39,731 nucleotides of DNA from Bacteroidaceae bacterium (GCA_017555875.1 JAFZFN010000016.1:1-39731); one strand, 5' to 3'. Shown: positions 23,601-35,205, numbered from the stretch's first letter. Notes: a model not told the origin generated them from the letters alone. Made by a program: numbers and translations.

Positions 23601-23994
23601 TGAAAGGCTGCCCCAAGAAGTCGCCCATGGTAAAGGTGACCGCATTGCGAAGCAATGACTTGTCGCCATGGTTGGCAAGGAGCGTCCAACTCTTGTTCTT
23701 CGCATATCCCTTACCTAAGAACTTGGTAGACTCATTAAACTTGATGCGATAGGGTTTCTTGGCCAATCCCCATGTAGAATTGCCACGGCCACGGATTTGC
23801 AGCGAGTCGTACTGAACGATGTTGGCTCCATCAACATAGGTCATGGTGGCGTAGACATAGGTCGTCTTACTAGTCACTGACCTATTTCCGAAGGTCTCGA
23901 TATATATCGTAGGGATATTGGTCAACTGGGCATACTGCGCCATACTTATCAATGTTGCCAGACAGAAGGCCAAGCCGGTGAGTAGTCTCTTCAT
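20683..23994 (-). CDS. Exported CotH-like protein kinase with lectin-like domains and T9SS sorting signal
   Basis: This 1103-residue protein starts with a signal peptide (MKRLLTGLAFCLATLISMAQ). Residues 40-330 follow the CotH family, atypical kinases first known from Bacillus spore coats: RGRGNSTWG, KKPYRIKF, WTLLANHGDKSLLRN, GYLVEVDGF and the metal-binding-like WDYDIAY. Residues about 435-575 are ricin-type beta-trefoil-like (VLDIADNGANVVIWSPQYG, QLWQ motifs). Two further lectin-like blocks lie near 670-800 and 935-1040, separated by helical spacers. The last 70 residues (VYTVGGRLLYTF, then LPSGTYIVRWTLGAAVREVKL) are a type A T9SS sorting domain, so the protein should reach the outer surface. 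Substrate is unknown. A promoter is predicted upstream. Confidence 0.85.
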   Translation of the reverse strand: MKRLLTGLAFCLATLISMAQYAQLTNIPTIYIETFGNRSVTSKTTYVYATMTYVDGANIVQYDSLQIRGRGNSTWGLAKKPYRIKFNESTKFLGKGYAKNKSWTLLANHGDKSLLRNAVTFTMGDFLGQPFSPAAHFVDLYLNGTYLGNYQVSDQVNVDNKRVEIYEQEDVATDDSNITGGYLVEVDGFGTSETVYFRTNKNLIVSVKSPDEDVINTAQRNYIKNYLNDFESTLFSATFAHPEEGYRAIVDSTTLISWYLATELSANVDGFWSTYLYKDRDDPKLYFGPLWDYDIAYNNCNRVGDVTYRDMIDAAFADDLTKVWVKRMLQDPWFNNAVNDAWRQKLDEGLEEYLYQYIDSMAIHLDRSQQKNYNKYSISSRTYNEIYLYSTYADYIDQLKRFIGEHMDFLTTRFAERANAGSGEDKPSEPLLSFELTDGYYYRIYNKGTNKVLDIADNGANVVIWSPQYGRDTQLWQIVPVGDYYQLINKATGMAFNDPSPSSSVGTPLNVAIADASDARQLWQFVTVNENDNYNIINVYTNHAINNSGGGASDGNNILSYTNDDRNSVSSNRQWRITPEEMIADYIPDEVKEALAATIAEAEAFLSGVSDYQVGAAPFCYSDTQIALLRQMVADAKIFESTVSDDYILTNVNLAEQLAVARAQQLPPSGQKYVIRHKSSGNLLTMTGDGVFVMSENIIDDGQLYTFEREGDGNDVFLRSAEGYYVSLGASESSVMLGRQSPSQSGWSTLNVTVGNGCYYLRTIAGLMGTNDLGDGAMVYANKSESSSRELERAEWLIEEYADELSDVKAALEAMIAQAQAELSSLPSVWIGDAPMQHSQDNVDALTALVEEAMTYVYTSVDECEEMISCLSEGIDRLHLLNAPDTDAEYYLSHLSGYNLSTSDGLVFAAPDSTDASQRFMLIPVEGVSNTYNIYTNGLYVSVIDDALAFTETPRDEWGQFVATQVSSSSFTLHGALGYLGASDGDVNAGQPCVGNAEDRGENIRWTLVKATQPIIESGITPHSYMDNIDYAVAYDKESQTLRFVSDDMVVLAKVSVQVYTVGGRLLYTFKASERQSLMELPSGTYIVRWTLGAAVREVKLKK

Positions 23995-24031
23995 GGGGAT
24001 GTCGGTTTATCTCGTTACACTATGTAAGGCA

Positions 24032-24063
24032 CAAAGTAACACTATTTTATCGGAATGCACAAA
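24032..24063 (-). promoter_or_regulatory. Predicted promoter of the CotH-like gene
   Basis: On the minus strand -33 TTTG (24060-24063), 20 bp, then TTacTTTG (24032-24039, one mismatch). The start codon is about 38 bp further on. Confidence 0.55.
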
Positions 24064-24130
24064 TATCACTCGAAGAATTTGGGAACACAACGCTTTCATA
24101 GCGTTCTTCAGGCACAAACTTTAAGAATAG

Positions 24131-24165
24131 AAAAAGCGAGGGGAGCAGCTTTCGCTGCTCCCCTC
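24131..24165 (-). terminator. Intrinsic terminator of the phosphoesterase gene
   Basis: A 12-bp stem, GAGGGGAGCAGC/GCTGCTCCCCTC (24138-24149, 24154-24165), with a TTTC loop. On the minus strand it is followed by GCTTTTTC. It lies 24 bp after the stop codon. Confidence 0.88.
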
Positions 24166-24189
24166 TACCCTATTATTTTCAGATTGTCG

Positions 24190-26850
24190 TTACTTCACAA
24201 TAACCTTGAAGGCCTTGTCGCCCAACACTACGATATAGATACCCTTATCGAGTACGATATCCTGATTGCCGCTAACGCTTACAACCTTTGACTGCTGACC
24301 CACTACATTGTGAATCTTCACAAGTCCTGCATAGCCACGTACGGTGACACCTGACTCTGAAGCTATGACCTCAGCTTTAGCCTCGACAGCTTCAACTCCT
24401 GAGCCATCTTTCACTACACGATATACACATGACACGCTCTCACTCAACAAACGAACACCCTCCTGAGCAGCAATCTTGATAGTGTAGTATCCATCGGCCT
24501 CAGGCTTCCATTCGATAACGCCATCCTGCACCTTAGCTGAAGACTCGGTAGGCTCTGTGCCATCGAGGGTGTAGTACACGTTGTGCCATTCGGGAGCCAC
24601 TACTGCAATCTTGGCTGTATCGCCCAAGATGATTGCATCCTTACCAGCCTCGGCTGAGAAAGAGGGAGCTGCTGTTACTGCCTCTGCAGAATGGGTTACC
24701 TTACGATAAGCAACGTAGGGTTCCAAATCCTTATTGATGGTGATACTACCGAATTTGCCGCTCTCGCCATAGTTCTTCATGGTCAACTCCACGCGATCCT
24801 CATAGACATAAACAATCATGGCTTGTACGATCTTTGAATTGTTGGGACCTACACTGCCGTCAATTGTATTACTATAGTAACGCATTGAACCCATGAAAGC
24901 AGAGAAGAAGCTCTTGGTAGCGGGCTCAACTATCTTCTCATTGATGGTCCACAATACAGAAGACTCACCGGGAGTAAAGGTGATGACACCGTCAGCGATA
25001 GTAACCTCTGCACCATTCATTCGCTGATCGGTAGCGTTACCCTCCTTATGCAAAGCATCGGTAAGAGCATAATATTCACCATTCTTAATACCCACCAGCA
25101 GATAGGTCTTGCCTACGGTAATCTCTGTCACCTGCTTGGCTGTAAGGGTCTCGGCATCGGGATTCTCAACCTCAAAGGCAAGAATCTGAGAAGAGACATT
25201 CGCACCATCCTTGTTGCCTGAGAAGCGTCCATTTGATCCACAATAGAGATAAGGATTAGAGGTAGGAGCCTTGGTCAAGCTAAAGGTGAAAGCACCTTCA
25301 GTAACAGTAGAAGCAGTAATAGTAACATCAGAAGATTGCTTGTTCACGGGAGCCAGATTGACCTCGTTGAAGCCGAGGAACTTGCCTGTATTGTAGTTCT
25401 GGATGTAATATACCATGCCGTTCTCTTCCTCTTCGCTCACCTCAACCTGCTCAATAGTCCAGACGGGTGAAATGGTGCTACTCTGAGTAAAGTTGACCTG
25501 ATCGCCAGGCACCTCATCAGAAACCTTCACGCCATTCAATCTCAAGTCAGCACCTGAGCCGTACGATTCGTTGGTCAGCATCCAATATCCTCCCTTTGAT
25601 GACAAAGCGACAAATACATAAGAAGCTCCATCTTCAATGGTCTCTACACGAGTAGCTATTCCGCTCTGTGCCTTGGCATCTTCTACCTTATACACGTAAA
25701 GGCTAGAGTTTGCTGACAATGCCGCATTTCCAGAGAAACGACCAGCAGTACCACTCTGTGTATAGCGTAGTCCGCCCTTACCATCAGGATAAGAGATTGA
25801 ATATGTTCCATCAACCAAAGAAGAGGGCTCGATAGTTGCCACAGCAGCAGCTGATGTTGTGGTGAGATTAGCTGAGGGGTCAAAGTTGAGGTACTTGCCA
25901 CTGGCTGCATTCTTCACATAGAAAGCTGTAGGTGAAGCCTCTCCTTCTGCAGAAGGATCGACCCACTTCTCACCATAGCTATTATATACAGTCACACGTT
26001 GCTCGGTCTTCGAACGGATGTAAGCGGAATCCTTACCATGGTCGTGACCATAAAGCATGATCAAGTTAGGATACTTGGCCAAAACCTCTTTCAGATAGTC
26101 TGCTGAAGCACCAGAGATTCCCTTATTCGCAGCACTGAGGCTATTAGAGTCAGAGAAAGGAATGTGAATAAGAAAGAACACTGTTTTTGCGGGATCCTCA
26201 GCACAAATCTGCGCCAACTTTGCTTCGCACCACTCAACAGACTCCATCGAATAGTAGTAGTCCCAAGCATTTGCAAAAAGTCGCTTACCTGTATTCAGCA
26301 CAACGAAATCGAAGCCCTTGACAACATAGTGATAAGCCGCCAGTAGGCGTGTTGTCCCTGCCGAACCATTATCAGCAATCTCATAGAAGGCATCACCCTC
26401 GGGTAACTCACCGATGTCGGTCTTCATCGGTATAGAGTAGTAATCACCTGCATTGTAGCCCTTAGGCAAGTTGTCAAAGTTGGCAACCTCATACTCATGG
26501 TTTCCGTTGACATAAATCACTGGAGTCTTTCCACCCTCGGGGAATGCTGCACGTGTTGCTTCTACTAGAAGTTCACGCATGCGGATATAGTTCTCCAAGG
26601 GAATAGTGACATCACTGAGATAGTCACCGCCAAGTACAATAAGGTCGAGGTCTTCCTCAGCCTTCATTGCTTCTAACGTATTGGTAACAGTACCACGCAA
26701 ACGTATCTCATCGACCTTACCGCTGATGAGAGTTTGCTGTGAATGCAAATCAGACAGACAGCCGATGGTGAGTATCGGTTTCTCCTGTGCAAACACGGTG
26801 TTTACAACAAACATGGCCATCAAGGCCAAAAGAGTAAAACATTTTTTCAT
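24190..26850 (-). CDS. Exported calcineurin-like metallophosphoesterase with T9SS sorting signal
   Basis: This protein has 886 residues from the ATG at 26850; the upstream ATG at 26877 would put nine residues before a normal signal peptide (MKKCFTLLALMAMFVVNTVFAQ), so the inner start is preferred. Residues 25-290 form a calcineurin-like metallophosphoesterase with its metal-binding motifs: CLSDLH, GGDYLSD, NGNHEYE, LIHIPFSDS and YGHDHGKDS. Next come two or three similar beta-rich blocks (FYVKNAASGKYLNFD and YYIQNYNTGKFLGFN), then a chitobiase C-terminal-like domain (YYTLDGTEPTESS), and a type A T9SS sorting domain (VKIHNVVGQQSKVV, then GIYIVVLGDKAFKVIVK). A surface phosphatase or nucleotidase is likely; the substrate is unknown. 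It lies upstream of the CotH gene in the same orientation, but with its own terminator. Confidence 0.88.
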   Translation of the reverse strand: MKKCFTLLALMAMFVVNTVFAQEKPILTIGCLSDLHSQQTLISGKVDEIRLRGTVTNTLEAMKAEEDLDLIVLGGDYLSDVTIPLENYIRMRELLVEATRAAFPEGGKTPVIYVNGNHEYEVANFDNLPKGYNAGDYYSIPMKTDIGELPEGDAFYEIADNGSAGTTRLLAAYHYVVKGFDFVVLNTGKRLFANAWDYYYSMESVEWCEAKLAQICAEDPAKTVFFLIHIPFSDSNSLSAANKGISGASADYLKEVLAKYPNLIMLYGHDHGKDSAYIRSKTEQRVTVYNSYGEKWVDPSAEGEASPTAFYVKNAASGKYLNFDPSANLTTTSAAAVATIEPSSLVDGTYSISYPDGKGGLRYTQSGTAGRFSGNAALSANSSLYVYKVEDAKAQSGIATRVETIEDGASYVFVALSSKGGYWMLTNESYGSGADLRLNGVKVSDEVPGDQVNFTQSSTISPVWTIEQVEVSEEEENGMVYYIQNYNTGKFLGFNEVNLAPVNKQSSDVTITASTVTEGAFTFSLTKAPTSNPYLYCGSNGRFSGNKDGANVSSQILAFEVENPDAETLTAKQVTEITVGKTYLLVGIKNGEYYALTDALHKEGNATDQRMNGAEVTIADGVITFTPGESSVLWTINEKIVEPATKSFFSAFMGSMRYYSNTIDGSVGPNNSKIVQAMIVYVYEDRVELTMKNYGESGKFGSITINKDLEPYVAYRKVTHSAEAVTAAPSFSAEAGKDAIILGDTAKIAVVAPEWHNVYYTLDGTEPTESSAKVQDGVIEWKPEADGYYTIKIAAQEGVRLLSESVSCVYRVVKDGSGVEAVEAKAEVIASESGVTVRGYAGLVKIHNVVGQQSKVVSVSGNQDIVLDKGIYIVVLGDKAFKVIVK

Positions 26851-26924
26851 AATAGTAAACTTTATATTGTTTAACATGATGGAGTTTCAGTGCATTTCTG
26901 AATGTTTCGGTGTGTTTCCAAACG

Positions 26925-26954
26925 CAAAGGTAATAAAATTCTCAAACGAACAAT
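26925..26954 (-). promoter_or_regulatory. Predicted promoter of the phosphoesterase gene
   Basis: On the minus strand -7 TAccTTTG (26925-26932) is a full match. A weak ATTG (26951-26954) lies 18 bp upstream as -33. Confidence 0.5.
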
Positions 26955-27016
26955 TTTTATATAAAAAAAACTTACGCTTCACAGAACAAAATATCTTCAA
27001 AAGGTTCTTTAACTCC

Positions 27017-27053
27017 AAAAAAGAAGCGGAGGACACCTGTGGTATCCTCCGCT
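27017..27053 (-). terminator. Intrinsic terminator after rpoC
   Basis: A 9-bp stem AGCGGAGGA/TCCTCCGCT (27025-27033, 27045-27053) with an 11-nt loop. On the minus strand it is followed by a U-run (complement of 27017-27022). It ends the rpl-rpo operon. Confidence 0.85.
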
Positions 27054-27076
27054 ATCGTTAAGCAAACCTATCCTTA

Positions 27077-30000
27077 TTATTCGATAGGAGCATTAAAATC
27101 TATCACTGTACGACGATTAGCCATAGTACGCTCATAGTCCTCGCGTGAACCTACAACAATCTTCTCGAACTCGCGCTGACCTGTACCAGCGGGGATGAGG
27201 TGACCGCAAATAACGTTCTCCTTCATACCCTCGAGACGGTCGCTCTTGCCGTTGATAGCAGCGTCGTTGAGCACCTTGGTTGTCTCCTGGAACGAAGCAG
27301 CTGACATGAAGCTTGAGGTCTGCAATGCTGCACGTGTGATACCCTGAAGAATCTGAGTAGATGTTGCGGGCACTGCATCGCGCACTTGCACGAGCTTGAG
27401 GTCGCGACGCTTGAGTGAACTGTTCTCATCGCGGAGCTTGCGAGCGGTTACAATCTGACCTGCTGCGAGGTTCTCTGAGTCACCAGCATCAACAACTACC
27501 TTCTTACCCCAGATGCGATCGTTCTCCTCCATGAAGTCGAGCTTATCAACAATCTGAGCCTCGAGGAAGCGTGTATCACCAGCCTCTTCAATTTGTACCT
27601 TACGCATCATCTGACGTACGATAATCTCGAAGTGCTTATCATTGATCTTTACACCCTGCAAACGGTATACGTCCTGTACCTCGTTAACGATGTACTCCTG
27701 TACTGCGGTGGGACCCTTGATAGCAAGGATGTCCTGCGGAGTGATGGCACCATCAGAGAGCGGTGTACCAGCACGAACGTAGTCGTTCTCCTGTACGAGA
27801 ATCTGCTTAGAGAGCGAGATGAGATACTTCTTCACATCACCAGTCTTAGAGGTGACAATAACCTCGCGGTTACCACGCTTAACCTTACCCATGGTGATCT
27901 CACCATCGATTTCGGATACAACAGCGGGGTTCGACGGATTACGTGCCTCGAAGAGCTCGGTAACACGGGGAAGACCACCGGTGATATCACCAGCCTTACC
28001 CTGAGCACGAGGAATCTTAACGAGAACCTCACCGGCCTTGAGCAACTGGCCATCCTCAATAACTACGTGACCACCCACGGGGAGGTTATAGGTACGGATA
28101 ACCATGCCATCCTCATTCAAGATGTGAGCTGAAGGTATCTTGGTCTTGTCCTTAGACTCGATGATAATTACCTCGCGGAGACCGGTAGCCTCGTCAGAAT
28201 CAACACGGTAGGTTACACCCTCGATAACTGACTCGAACTGTACGCGACCGCCCATTTCGGTAATGATTACGGCATTGAAGGGGTCCCACTTAGCAATCAT
28301 TGTACCCTTCTCTACGATGGTCTTGTCAGCAACAAACAAGGTAGAGCCATAAGGCAATGACTGAGTAGAGAGTGTGATATCAGTGTTCTGGTCAACGAAG
28401 CGAACTTCACCCAGACGACCTACAACGATCTTCACTGCCTCGCCAGTCTCATCTACTGCGTCAACGGTACGGAGCTCGTCGAACTCTACGCGGCAGTTGT
28501 TCTTAGCCACGATAGTAGCGTTAGCTGCGATGTTTGACGCGGTACCACCGGCGTGGAAGGTACGAAGTGTAAGCTGTGTACCAGGCTCACCGATTGACTG
28601 TGCTGCGATAACGCCGACAGCCTCACCCTTCTCAACCATACGGCTAGTAGCCAAGTTGCGGCCATAACACTTAGCACAAACACCCTTCTTAGACTCACAG
28701 GTGAGCACTGAACGGATCTCAACGCTCTCGATGGGAGAGTCTTCGATCTTCTTTGCAATATCTTCAGTAATCTCCTGACCACCGGCAACAAGGAGTTCGC
28801 CTGTTGTCGGATGGATGATATCGTGAACAGATACACGACCGAGGATGCGCTCAGAGAGTGACGCGATAACCTCGTCGTTGTTCTTCAAAGCGGTGCATAC
28901 AAGACCACGGAGTGTACCACAATCCTCTTCATTGATAATAACGTCGTGTGATACGTCTACAAGACGACGTGTCAAGTAACCAGCGTCGGCAGTCTTCAAG
29001 GCGGTATCGGCAAGACCCTTACGAGCACCGTGGGTAGAGATAAAGTACTCCAACACCGAGAGGCCCTCCTTAAAGTTCGAAAGAATCGGGTTCTCAATAA
29101 TCTGACCACCTTCAGCACCTGCTTTCTGGGGCTTAGCCATAAGACCACGCATACCAGAGAGCTGACGAATCTGCTCCTTACTACCACGGGCACCTGAATC
29201 CAACATCATGTATACTGAGTTGAAGCCTTGATCGTCGGTAGAGATAGTCTTCATCAAGATGCGAGAGAGGTCGTCATTAACGTGAGTCCACACATCGATA
29301 ACCTTGTTGTAACGCTCGTTGTCGGTGATGAAACCCATGTTATATTCGTTCATAATCTCCTCAACCTCTTCGTTACCCTTAGCTACGAGCTGCTCCTTCT
29401 CCTCAGGGATGATGATATCACCCAAGTTGAACGACAAACCACCCTGGAACGCCATCTTGTAACCGAGGTCCTTGATACCATCAAGGAACTCAGCTGCACG
29501 AGCCACACCCACAGTCTTGATAACGTTACTAATGATGTCGCGCAACGACTTCTTAGAGATGATAGTGTTGAGGAAGCCGCATTCTACGGGAACAATCTCA
29601 TTGACGATAACGCGACCAACAGAGGTCTCGCGCATCATCTTCACGATGTTGCCATTCTCGTCAAGGTCATCAACCAGCACCTTTACAGGAGCGTGGATGT
29701 CTACCTTACCCTCATTGTAGGCGATGAGCGCCTCCTCGGGACCGTAGAATGTGAGTCCATGACCCTTAGCACCCTCGCGGAGCTTGGTGATGTAGTACAA
29801 ACCGAGTACCATATCCTGAGCAGGCACGGTGATAGGTGCACCATTAGCTGGGTTAAGGATGTTATGTGACTGAAGCATCAACATCTGTGCTTCAAGGATT
29901 GCTTCGTTGCTCAAGGGCAAGTGAACAGCCATCTGGTCACCGTCGAAGTCAGCGTTGAACGCGGTACATGCCAACGGATGCAACTGGATAGCCTTACCCT

Positions 30001-31363
30001 CAATCATCTTAGGCTGGAAAGCCTGAATACCGAGACGGTGAAGTGTCGGAGCACGGTTGAGGAGCACTGGATGGCCCTTCATAACGTACTCGAGGATATC
30101 CCAAATGATGGGGTCCTTACGGTCTACAATCTTCTTTGCAGACTTCACGGTCTTCACGATACCGCGCTCAATGAGCTTACGGATGATGAATGGTTTGTAG
30201 AGCTCAGCAGCCATCAACTTAGGCAGACCGCACTCACCCATCTTCAACTCAGGGCCTACGACGATAACCGAACGCGCAGAGTAGTCGACACGCTTACCAA
30301 GAAGGTTCTGACGGAAACGTCCCTGCTTACCCTTCAAAGAGTCAGAGAGTGACTTCAACGGACGGTTAGCCTCAGACTTCACTGCGCTAGCCTTGCGTGA
30401 GTTATCGAAGAGTGAGTCTACAGCCTCCTGGAGCATACGCTTCTCGTTGCGGAGAATCACCTCGGGAGCTTTGATTTCGATAAGACGTTTCAGACGGTTG
30501 TTACGAATGATAACACGACGATAGAGGTCGTTCAAATCTGACGTTGCGAAACGGCCACCATCCAGAGGTACCAATGGACGCAACTCAGGAGGAGTCACGG
30601 GAATGATGTTCAAGATCATCCACTCGGGGCGGTTGCGATGCTTAGAAGCACGGAACGACTCAACAACCTGAAGACGCTTCAATGCATCGTTCTTACGCTG
30701 CTGAGAAGAGTCGCTGTTAGCGCGGTTACGCAACTCGTATGAGAGCGCATCGAGGTCGAGGCCTGCGAGCAAATCCTGAACAGCCTCGGCACCCATCTTA
30801 GCAATAAACTTATTGGGATCGGTATCATCAAGATACTGGTTGTCCTGAGGGAGCTTGTCAAGCAAGTCGAGGTATTCCTCCTCAGAGAGCAACTGGAGTT
30901 TTTCGATACCCTCCTCGGCAGCGATACCGGGCTGGATAACCACGTAACGCTCGTAGTAGATGATAGCATCCAAGCTCTTGGTGGGCAAGCCCAGCAAATA
31001 ACCGATCTTGTTGGGAAGTGAACGGAAGTACCAGATGTGAGCTACGGGCACAACCAACTGGATGTGTCCCATACGCTCACGACGTACCTTCTTCTCAGTC
31101 ACCTCAACACCGCAACGGTCGCAGACGATACCTTTATAACGGATACGTTTGTACTTACCGCAATGGCACTCATAGTCCTTCACGGGACCGAAGATGCGCT
31201 CGCAGAAGAGACCGTCACGCTCGGGTTTGTATGTACGATAGTTGATGGTCTCGGGCTTCAACACCTCGCCACTTGAGTTCTCAAGAATCTCTTCAGGAGA
31301 AGCCAAACCTATCGATATCTTCGTGAAATTGTTCTTTATCTTTGTATCTTTTCTAAAAGCCAT
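27077..31363 (-). CDS. rpoC: RNA polymerase beta' subunit
   Basis: This 1428-residue catalytic subunit carries the N-terminal zinc-binding CHCGKYKRI...CDRCGVEV (about residues 70-90), the absolutely conserved active-site NADFDGDQM that binds catalytic magnesium, the bridge-helix region [19 protein letters not shown], and a second zinc site around [18 protein letters not shown]. Length is normal for Bacteroidetes. It lies 29 bp after rpoB and ends with a terminator. Confidence 0.98.
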   Translation of the reverse strand: MAFRKDTKIKNNFTKISIGLASPEEILENSSGEVLKPETINYRTYKPERDGLFCERIFGPVKDYECHCGKYKRIRYKGIVCDRCGVEVTEKKVRRERMGHIQLVVPVAHIWYFRSLPNKIGYLLGLPTKSLDAIIYYERYVVIQPGIAAEEGIEKLQLLSEEEYLDLLDKLPQDNQYLDDTDPNKFIAKMGAEAVQDLLAGLDLDALSYELRNRANSDSSQQRKNDALKRLQVVESFRASKHRNRPEWMILNIIPVTPPELRPLVPLDGGRFATSDLNDLYRRVIIRNNRLKRLIEIKAPEVILRNEKRMLQEAVDSLFDNSRKASAVKSEANRPLKSLSDSLKGKQGRFRQNLLGKRVDYSARSVIVVGPELKMGECGLPKLMAAELYKPFIIRKLIERGIVKTVKSAKKIVDRKDPIIWDILEYVMKGHPVLLNRAPTLHRLGIQAFQPKMIEGKAIQLHPLACTAFNADFDGDQMAVHLPLSNEAILEAQMLMLQSHNILNPANGAPITVPAQDMVLGLYYITKLREGAKGHGLTFYGPEEALIAYNEGKVDIHAPVKVLVDDLDENGNIVKMMRETSVGRVIVNEIVPVECGFLNTIISKKSLRDIISNVIKTVGVARAAEFLDGIKDLGYKMAFQGGLSFNLGDIIIPEEKEQLVAKGNEEVEEIMNEYNMGFITDNERYNKVIDVWTHVNDDLSRILMKTISTDDQGFNSVYMMLDSGARGSKEQIRQLSGMRGLMAKPQKAGAEGGQIIENPILSNFKEGLSVLEYFISTHGARKGLADTALKTADAGYLTRRLVDVSHDVIINEEDCGTLRGLVCTALKNNDEVIASLSERILGRVSVHDIIHPTTGELLVAGGQEITEDIAKKIEDSPIESVEIRSVLTCESKKGVCAKCYGRNLATSRMVEKGEAVGVIAAQSIGEPGTQLTLRTFHAGGTASNIAANATIVAKNNCRVEFDELRTVDAVDETGEAVKIVVGRLGEVRFVDQNTDITLSTQSLPYGSTLFVADKTIVEKGTMIAKWDPFNAVIITEMGGRVQFESVIEGVTYRVDSDEATGLREVIIIESKDKTKIPSAHILNEDGMVIRTYNLPVGGHVVIEDGQLLKAGEVLVKIPRAQGKAGDITGGLPRVTELFEARNPSNPAVVSEIDGEITMGKVKRGNREVIVTSKTGDVKKYLISLSKQILVQENDYVRAGTPLSDGAITPQDILAIKGPTAVQEYIVNEVQDVYRLQGVKINDKHFEIIVRQMMRKVQIEEAGDTRFLEAQIVDKLDFMEENDRIWGKKVVVDAGDSENLAAGQIVTARKLRDENSSLKRRDLKLVQVRDAVPATSTQILQGITRAALQTSSFMSAASFQETTKVLNDAAINGKSDRLEGMKENVICGHLIPAGTGQREFEKIVVGSREDYERTMANRRTVIDFNAPIE

Positions 31364-31392
31364 AATTTTCTAATCTGAAAGATGAAACGTCC

Positions 31393-34300
31393 TTATTCGA
31401 GGGTTACACTCAAGCCCAAACCTCTTAACTCGTGCAACAATACGTTGAGAGATTCCGGTATACCCGGTGTGGGAAGAGGATCACCCTTAACAATGGCTTC
31501 GTATGCCTTAGCGCGGCCTACTACGTCATCAGACTTGATGGTGAGAATCTCCTGCAAGATGTGAGCGGCACCAAAGGCCTCGATAGCCCAAACCTCCATC
31601 TCTCCAAAACGCTGACCACCGAACTGGGCCTTACCACCGAGAGGCTGCTGTGTGATGAGTGAGTACGGACCGATAGAACGAGCGTGCATCTTATCCTCAA
31701 CCATGTGACCGAGCTTCAGCATGTAGGTCACACCCACAGTAGCGGGTTGGTCGAAACGTTCACCAGTACCACCATCATACAAATATGTCTTACCATAACG
31801 TGGCAGACCAGCCTTGTCAGTCCACTCAGAAAGGTCGTCCAAGCTAGCACCATCGAAGATAGGTGTAGCGAACTTGAGTCCCAACTTCTTACCTGCATGG
31901 CCAAGAACAGTCTCAAAGATCTGACCGATGTTCATACGAGAAGGCACACCCAGCGGGTTCAATACGATATCTACAGGAGTACCATCCTCAAGGAACGGCA
32001 TATCTTCCTGACGCACTACGCGTGATACGATACCCTTGTTACCGTGACGACCGGCCATCTTATCACCGACACCGATCTTACGTTTCTTGGCGATGTAAAC
32101 CTTAGCCATCTGCATGATGCCTGAAGGCAACTCATCACCGATGGTGATAGCAAACTTCTTACGTTTAACCTCAGCCGCCAATTCCTTGTACTTACGGATG
32201 TAGTTGATGATGAGCTGGCTGATCAACTCGTTCTTGTGCTCATCATTGGTCCAACCACTGAGCTGGATAGCGGTATAGTCAAGATCTTGGAGTTCCTTCT
32301 TAGTAAACTTGGCTCCCTTGGCAACAACCTCAACCCCAACATAGTCCTTCACACCTTGTGAAACGAGACCATCGGTGAGGGCGAGCAGCTTATCCACGAG
32401 AATCTTCTTTAACTCACCAACGCGCTCATCAAACTCCTCGTCAATCTTAGGCATCAATGCCTTGTCAGCGAGCTTAGAGCTACGTGTCTTGATGGCACGT
32501 GAGAAGAGCTTCTTGTCGATGACCACACCCTTCAACGAAGGTGACGCCTTGAGTGATGCATCCTTCACATCACCAGCCTTCTCGCCGAAGATAGCACGAA
32601 GCAACTTCTCCTCAGGTGAGGGATCAGACTCTCCCTTAGGAGTAATCTTACCGATAAGGATATCGCCAGGCTCTACGGTTGCACCAATACGGATGATACC
32701 AGTATCGTCCAAGTCCTTAGTAGCATCTTCACTTACGTTAGGAATATCTGATGTCAATTCCTCCATACCACGCTTGGTCTCACGGACCTCGAGAATGAAC
32801 TCTTCAACGTGTACAGAGGTAAGGATGTCTTCACGTACAACGCGCTCGTTGAGCACGATAGCATCCTCATAGTTGTAACCCTTCCAAGGCATGTAAGCTA
32901 CCAAGAGGTTCTTACCCAACGCCAACTCACCCTTCTCGGTTGAGTAACCCTCGGTAAGAATATCACCCTTCTTCACACGCTGACCCTTCTCGCAAATAGG
33001 ACGAAGGTCAATAGTCATGTTTTGGTTGGTACGCTTGAACTTAGGAATTCTGTACTCCTTCAACGCAGAGTCGAAGCTTACGAACTCCTCTTCCTCAGTA
33101 CGGTCATATAATATCTTAATAGTAGCAGCATCTACATACTCAACCACACCGTCGCCTTCAGCTACGAGCTGAGTGCGTGAATCCTCGGCAAGCTGTTTCT
33201 CGATACCAGTACCTACAATAGGAGCCTCACTGCGCAACAAAGGCACAGCCTGGCGCATCATGTTAGATCCCATCAACGCACGGTTAGCGTCGTCGTGCTC
33301 GAGGAACGGAATGAGTGATGCTGCGATAGAAGCAATCTGCTGGGGCGAAACGTCCATCAACTCTACCTGATCGGGATCAACCACAGGATAGTCGGCATCA
33401 CGACGAGCCTTTACCTTCTTGCGGATGAAACCACCCTTATCATTGAGGGGAGCATTACCCTGAGCGATGATCTTATCTTCCTCTTCCTCTGCTGAGAGGT
33501 ATACCAAGCCCTCGGGCGAAAGATCTACCTTTGCATTTGCAACCTTACGGTAGGGAGTCTCGATGAAACCGAGGTGGTTAATCTTTGCATAGATACAAAG
33601 AGAAGAGATAAGACCGATGTTCGGACCTTCAGGAGTCTCAATAGGACAGAGACGACCATAGTGAGTATAGTGTACGTCACGAACCTCAAAGCCTGCACGT
33701 TCACGTGACAGACCGCCAGGACCGAGCGCAGACATACGACGCTTGTGGGTAATCTCAGCAAGCGGGTTGGTCTGGTCCATGAACTGTGAAAGCGCGTTCG
33801 TACCGAAGAACGAATTGATAACCGAAGATACTGTCTTAGCGTTAATCAAATCTGTCGGAGTGAACACCTCATTGTCGCGAACGTTCATGCGCTCACGAAT
33901 AGTGCGTGACATACGAGCCAAACCGATAGCAAACTGGTTTGCCAACTGCTCGCCTACGGTACGTACGCGGCGGTTACTCAAGTGGTCGATATCATCAACG
34001 ACAGCCTTAGAGTTAATCAACTCGATAAGGTACTTGATAATCTCAATGATATCCTCCTTGGTGAGTACACCAACGCTCATGTCTGTTGTCAGATTGAGCT
34101 TTCTGTTGATACGGAAACGTCCTACCTCACCCAAGTCGTAACGCTTATCTGAGAAGAAGAGGTTGTTAATAACCTCACGTGCACTTGCATCATCAGCAGG
34201 GTCAGCATTACGCAACTGACGATAGATGTAAAGCACAGCCTCACGCTCTGAGTTACTGGGGTCTTTCTGTAGGGTGTTAAATATAATAGAGAAATCAGAG

Positions 34301-35205
34301 CGGTTGGCAGCCTCCTTATGCACAAGGATAGTCTCAACGCCCGATTCCAAGATTTCTGCAATAACGTCTTCATCCAATACGGTTTCACGCTCAAAGAGAA
34401 CCTCGTTACGCTCGATTGACACCACTTCACCAGTATCAGCATCTACGAAGTCCTCGACACGTGTCTTCAAGATTCTTGCCGCCAACTTGCGGTCAAGTAC
34501 CTTCTTCATATTGGTCTTGTTAACCTTAACCTCCTCTGCCAAATCAAAGATTTCGAGGATGTCCTTATCATTTTCAAAGCCGATGGCGCGCAACAGCGTT
34601 GTCACAGGCAACTTCTTCTTACGATCGATGTAAGCATACATCACATTGTTAATGTCTGTAGCAAACTCAATCCAAGAGCCCTTGAACGGAATAATACGAG
34701 CTGAATAGAGCTGCGTACCATTAGCATGAACGCTCTGACCGAAGAACACACCAGGTGAACGGTGGAGCTGAGATACAACGACACGCTCAGCACCATTGAT
34801 GATGAACGTACCCTGCTCGGTCATGTAAGGGATAGGACCCAAGTATACATCTTGTATTACTGTATCGAAGTCCTCATGATCAGGATCGGTACAATACAAT
34901 TTCAACTTGGCTTTTAAGGGAACACTATATGTCAAACCGCGCTCCAAGCACTCTTCAATTGAGTAATGGGGCGGATCGATATAATAATCCAAGAACTCAA
35001 GAACAAAGTTATTACGAGTGTCTGCAATGGGAAAATTCTCAGCAAACACCTTGTAAAGGCCATCGTTCTTGCGTTTTTCGGGAGGAGTGTCTAACTGGAG
35101 GAAGTCTTTAAATGACTTCAATTGTACTTCCAAGAAATCCGGACATTCAATCGGATTCTTGATTGAAGCAAAGTTAATTCTCTGGTTTACAGTATTTGAA
35201 GACAT
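31393..35205 (-). CDS. rpoB: RNA polymerase beta subunit
   Basis: This is a 1270-residue core subunit. The start MSSNTVNQR at 35205 is preferred over an in-frame ATG 13 codons upstream (35244), because relatives begin this way and the extra codons fall in the leader just after the attenuator hairpin. Visible motifs include [25 protein letters not shown] in the rifampicin-binding cluster (with the sensitive-type residues D, H and S in place), [18 protein letters not shown] and the C-terminal [19 protein letters not shown]. The sequence gives no sign of rifampicin resistance at the positions I can recognise. Confidence 0.98.
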   Translation of the reverse strand: MSSNTVNQRINFASIKNPIECPDFLEVQLKSFKDFLQLDTPPEKRKNDGLYKVFAENFPIADTRNNFVLEFLDYYIDPPHYSIEECLERGLTYSVPLKAKLKLYCTDPDHEDFDTVIQDVYLGPIPYMTEQGTFIINGAERVVVSQLHRSPGVFFGQSVHANGTQLYSARIIPFKGSWIEFATDINNVMYAYIDRKKKLPVTTLLRAIGFENDKDILEIFDLAEEVKVNKTNMKKVLDRKLAARILKTRVEDFVDADTGEVVSIERNEVLFERETVLDEDVIAEILESGVETILVHKEAANRSDFSIIFNTLQKDPSNSEREAVLYIYRQLRNADPADDASAREVINNLFFSDKRYDLGEVGRFRINRKLNLTTDMSVGVLTKEDIIEIIKYLIELINSKAVVDDIDHLSNRRVRTVGEQLANQFAIGLARMSRTIRERMNVRDNEVFTPTDLINAKTVSSVINSFFGTNALSQFMDQTNPLAEITHKRRMSALGPGGLSRERAGFEVRDVHYTHYGRLCPIETPEGPNIGLISSLCIYAKINHLGFIETPYRKVANAKVDLSPEGLVYLSAEEEEDKIIAQGNAPLNDKGGFIRKKVKARRDADYPVVDPDQVELMDVSPQQIASIAASLIPFLEHDDANRALMGSNMMRQAVPLLRSEAPIVGTGIEKQLAEDSRTQLVAEGDGVVEYVDAATIKILYDRTEEEEFVSFDSALKEYRIPKFKRTNQNMTIDLRPICEKGQRVKKGDILTEGYSTEKGELALGKNLLVAYMPWKGYNYEDAIVLNERVVREDILTSVHVEEFILEVRETKRGMEELTSDIPNVSEDATKDLDDTGIIRIGATVEPGDILIGKITPKGESDPSPEEKLLRAIFGEKAGDVKDASLKASPSLKGVVIDKKLFSRAIKTRSSKLADKALMPKIDEEFDERVGELKKILVDKLLALTDGLVSQGVKDYVGVEVVAKGAKFTKKELQDLDYTAIQLSGWTNDEHKNELISQLIINYIRKYKELAAEVKRKKFAITIGDELPSGIMQMAKVYIAKKRKIGVGDKMAGRHGNKGIVSRVVRQEDMPFLEDGTPVDIVLNPLGVPSRMNIGQIFETVLGHAGKKLGLKFATPIFDGASLDDLSEWTDKAGLPRYGKTYLYDGGTGERFDQPATVGVTYMLKLGHMVEDKMHARSIGPYSLITQQPLGGKAQFGGQRFGEMEVWAIEAFGAAHILQEILTIKSDDVVGRAKAYEAIVKGDPLPTPGIPESLNVLLHELRGLGLSVTLE

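Noticed and set aside
29228-29869. 213-codon plus-strand frame opposite rpoC, and similar frames opposite rpoB, rplJ and rplA
   Set aside because: They lie opposite essential, well-conserved genes and show no protein features.
31393-35205. Rifampicin-resistance change in rpoB
   Set aside because: The cluster reads as the usual sensitive-type sequence at the positions I can recognise.
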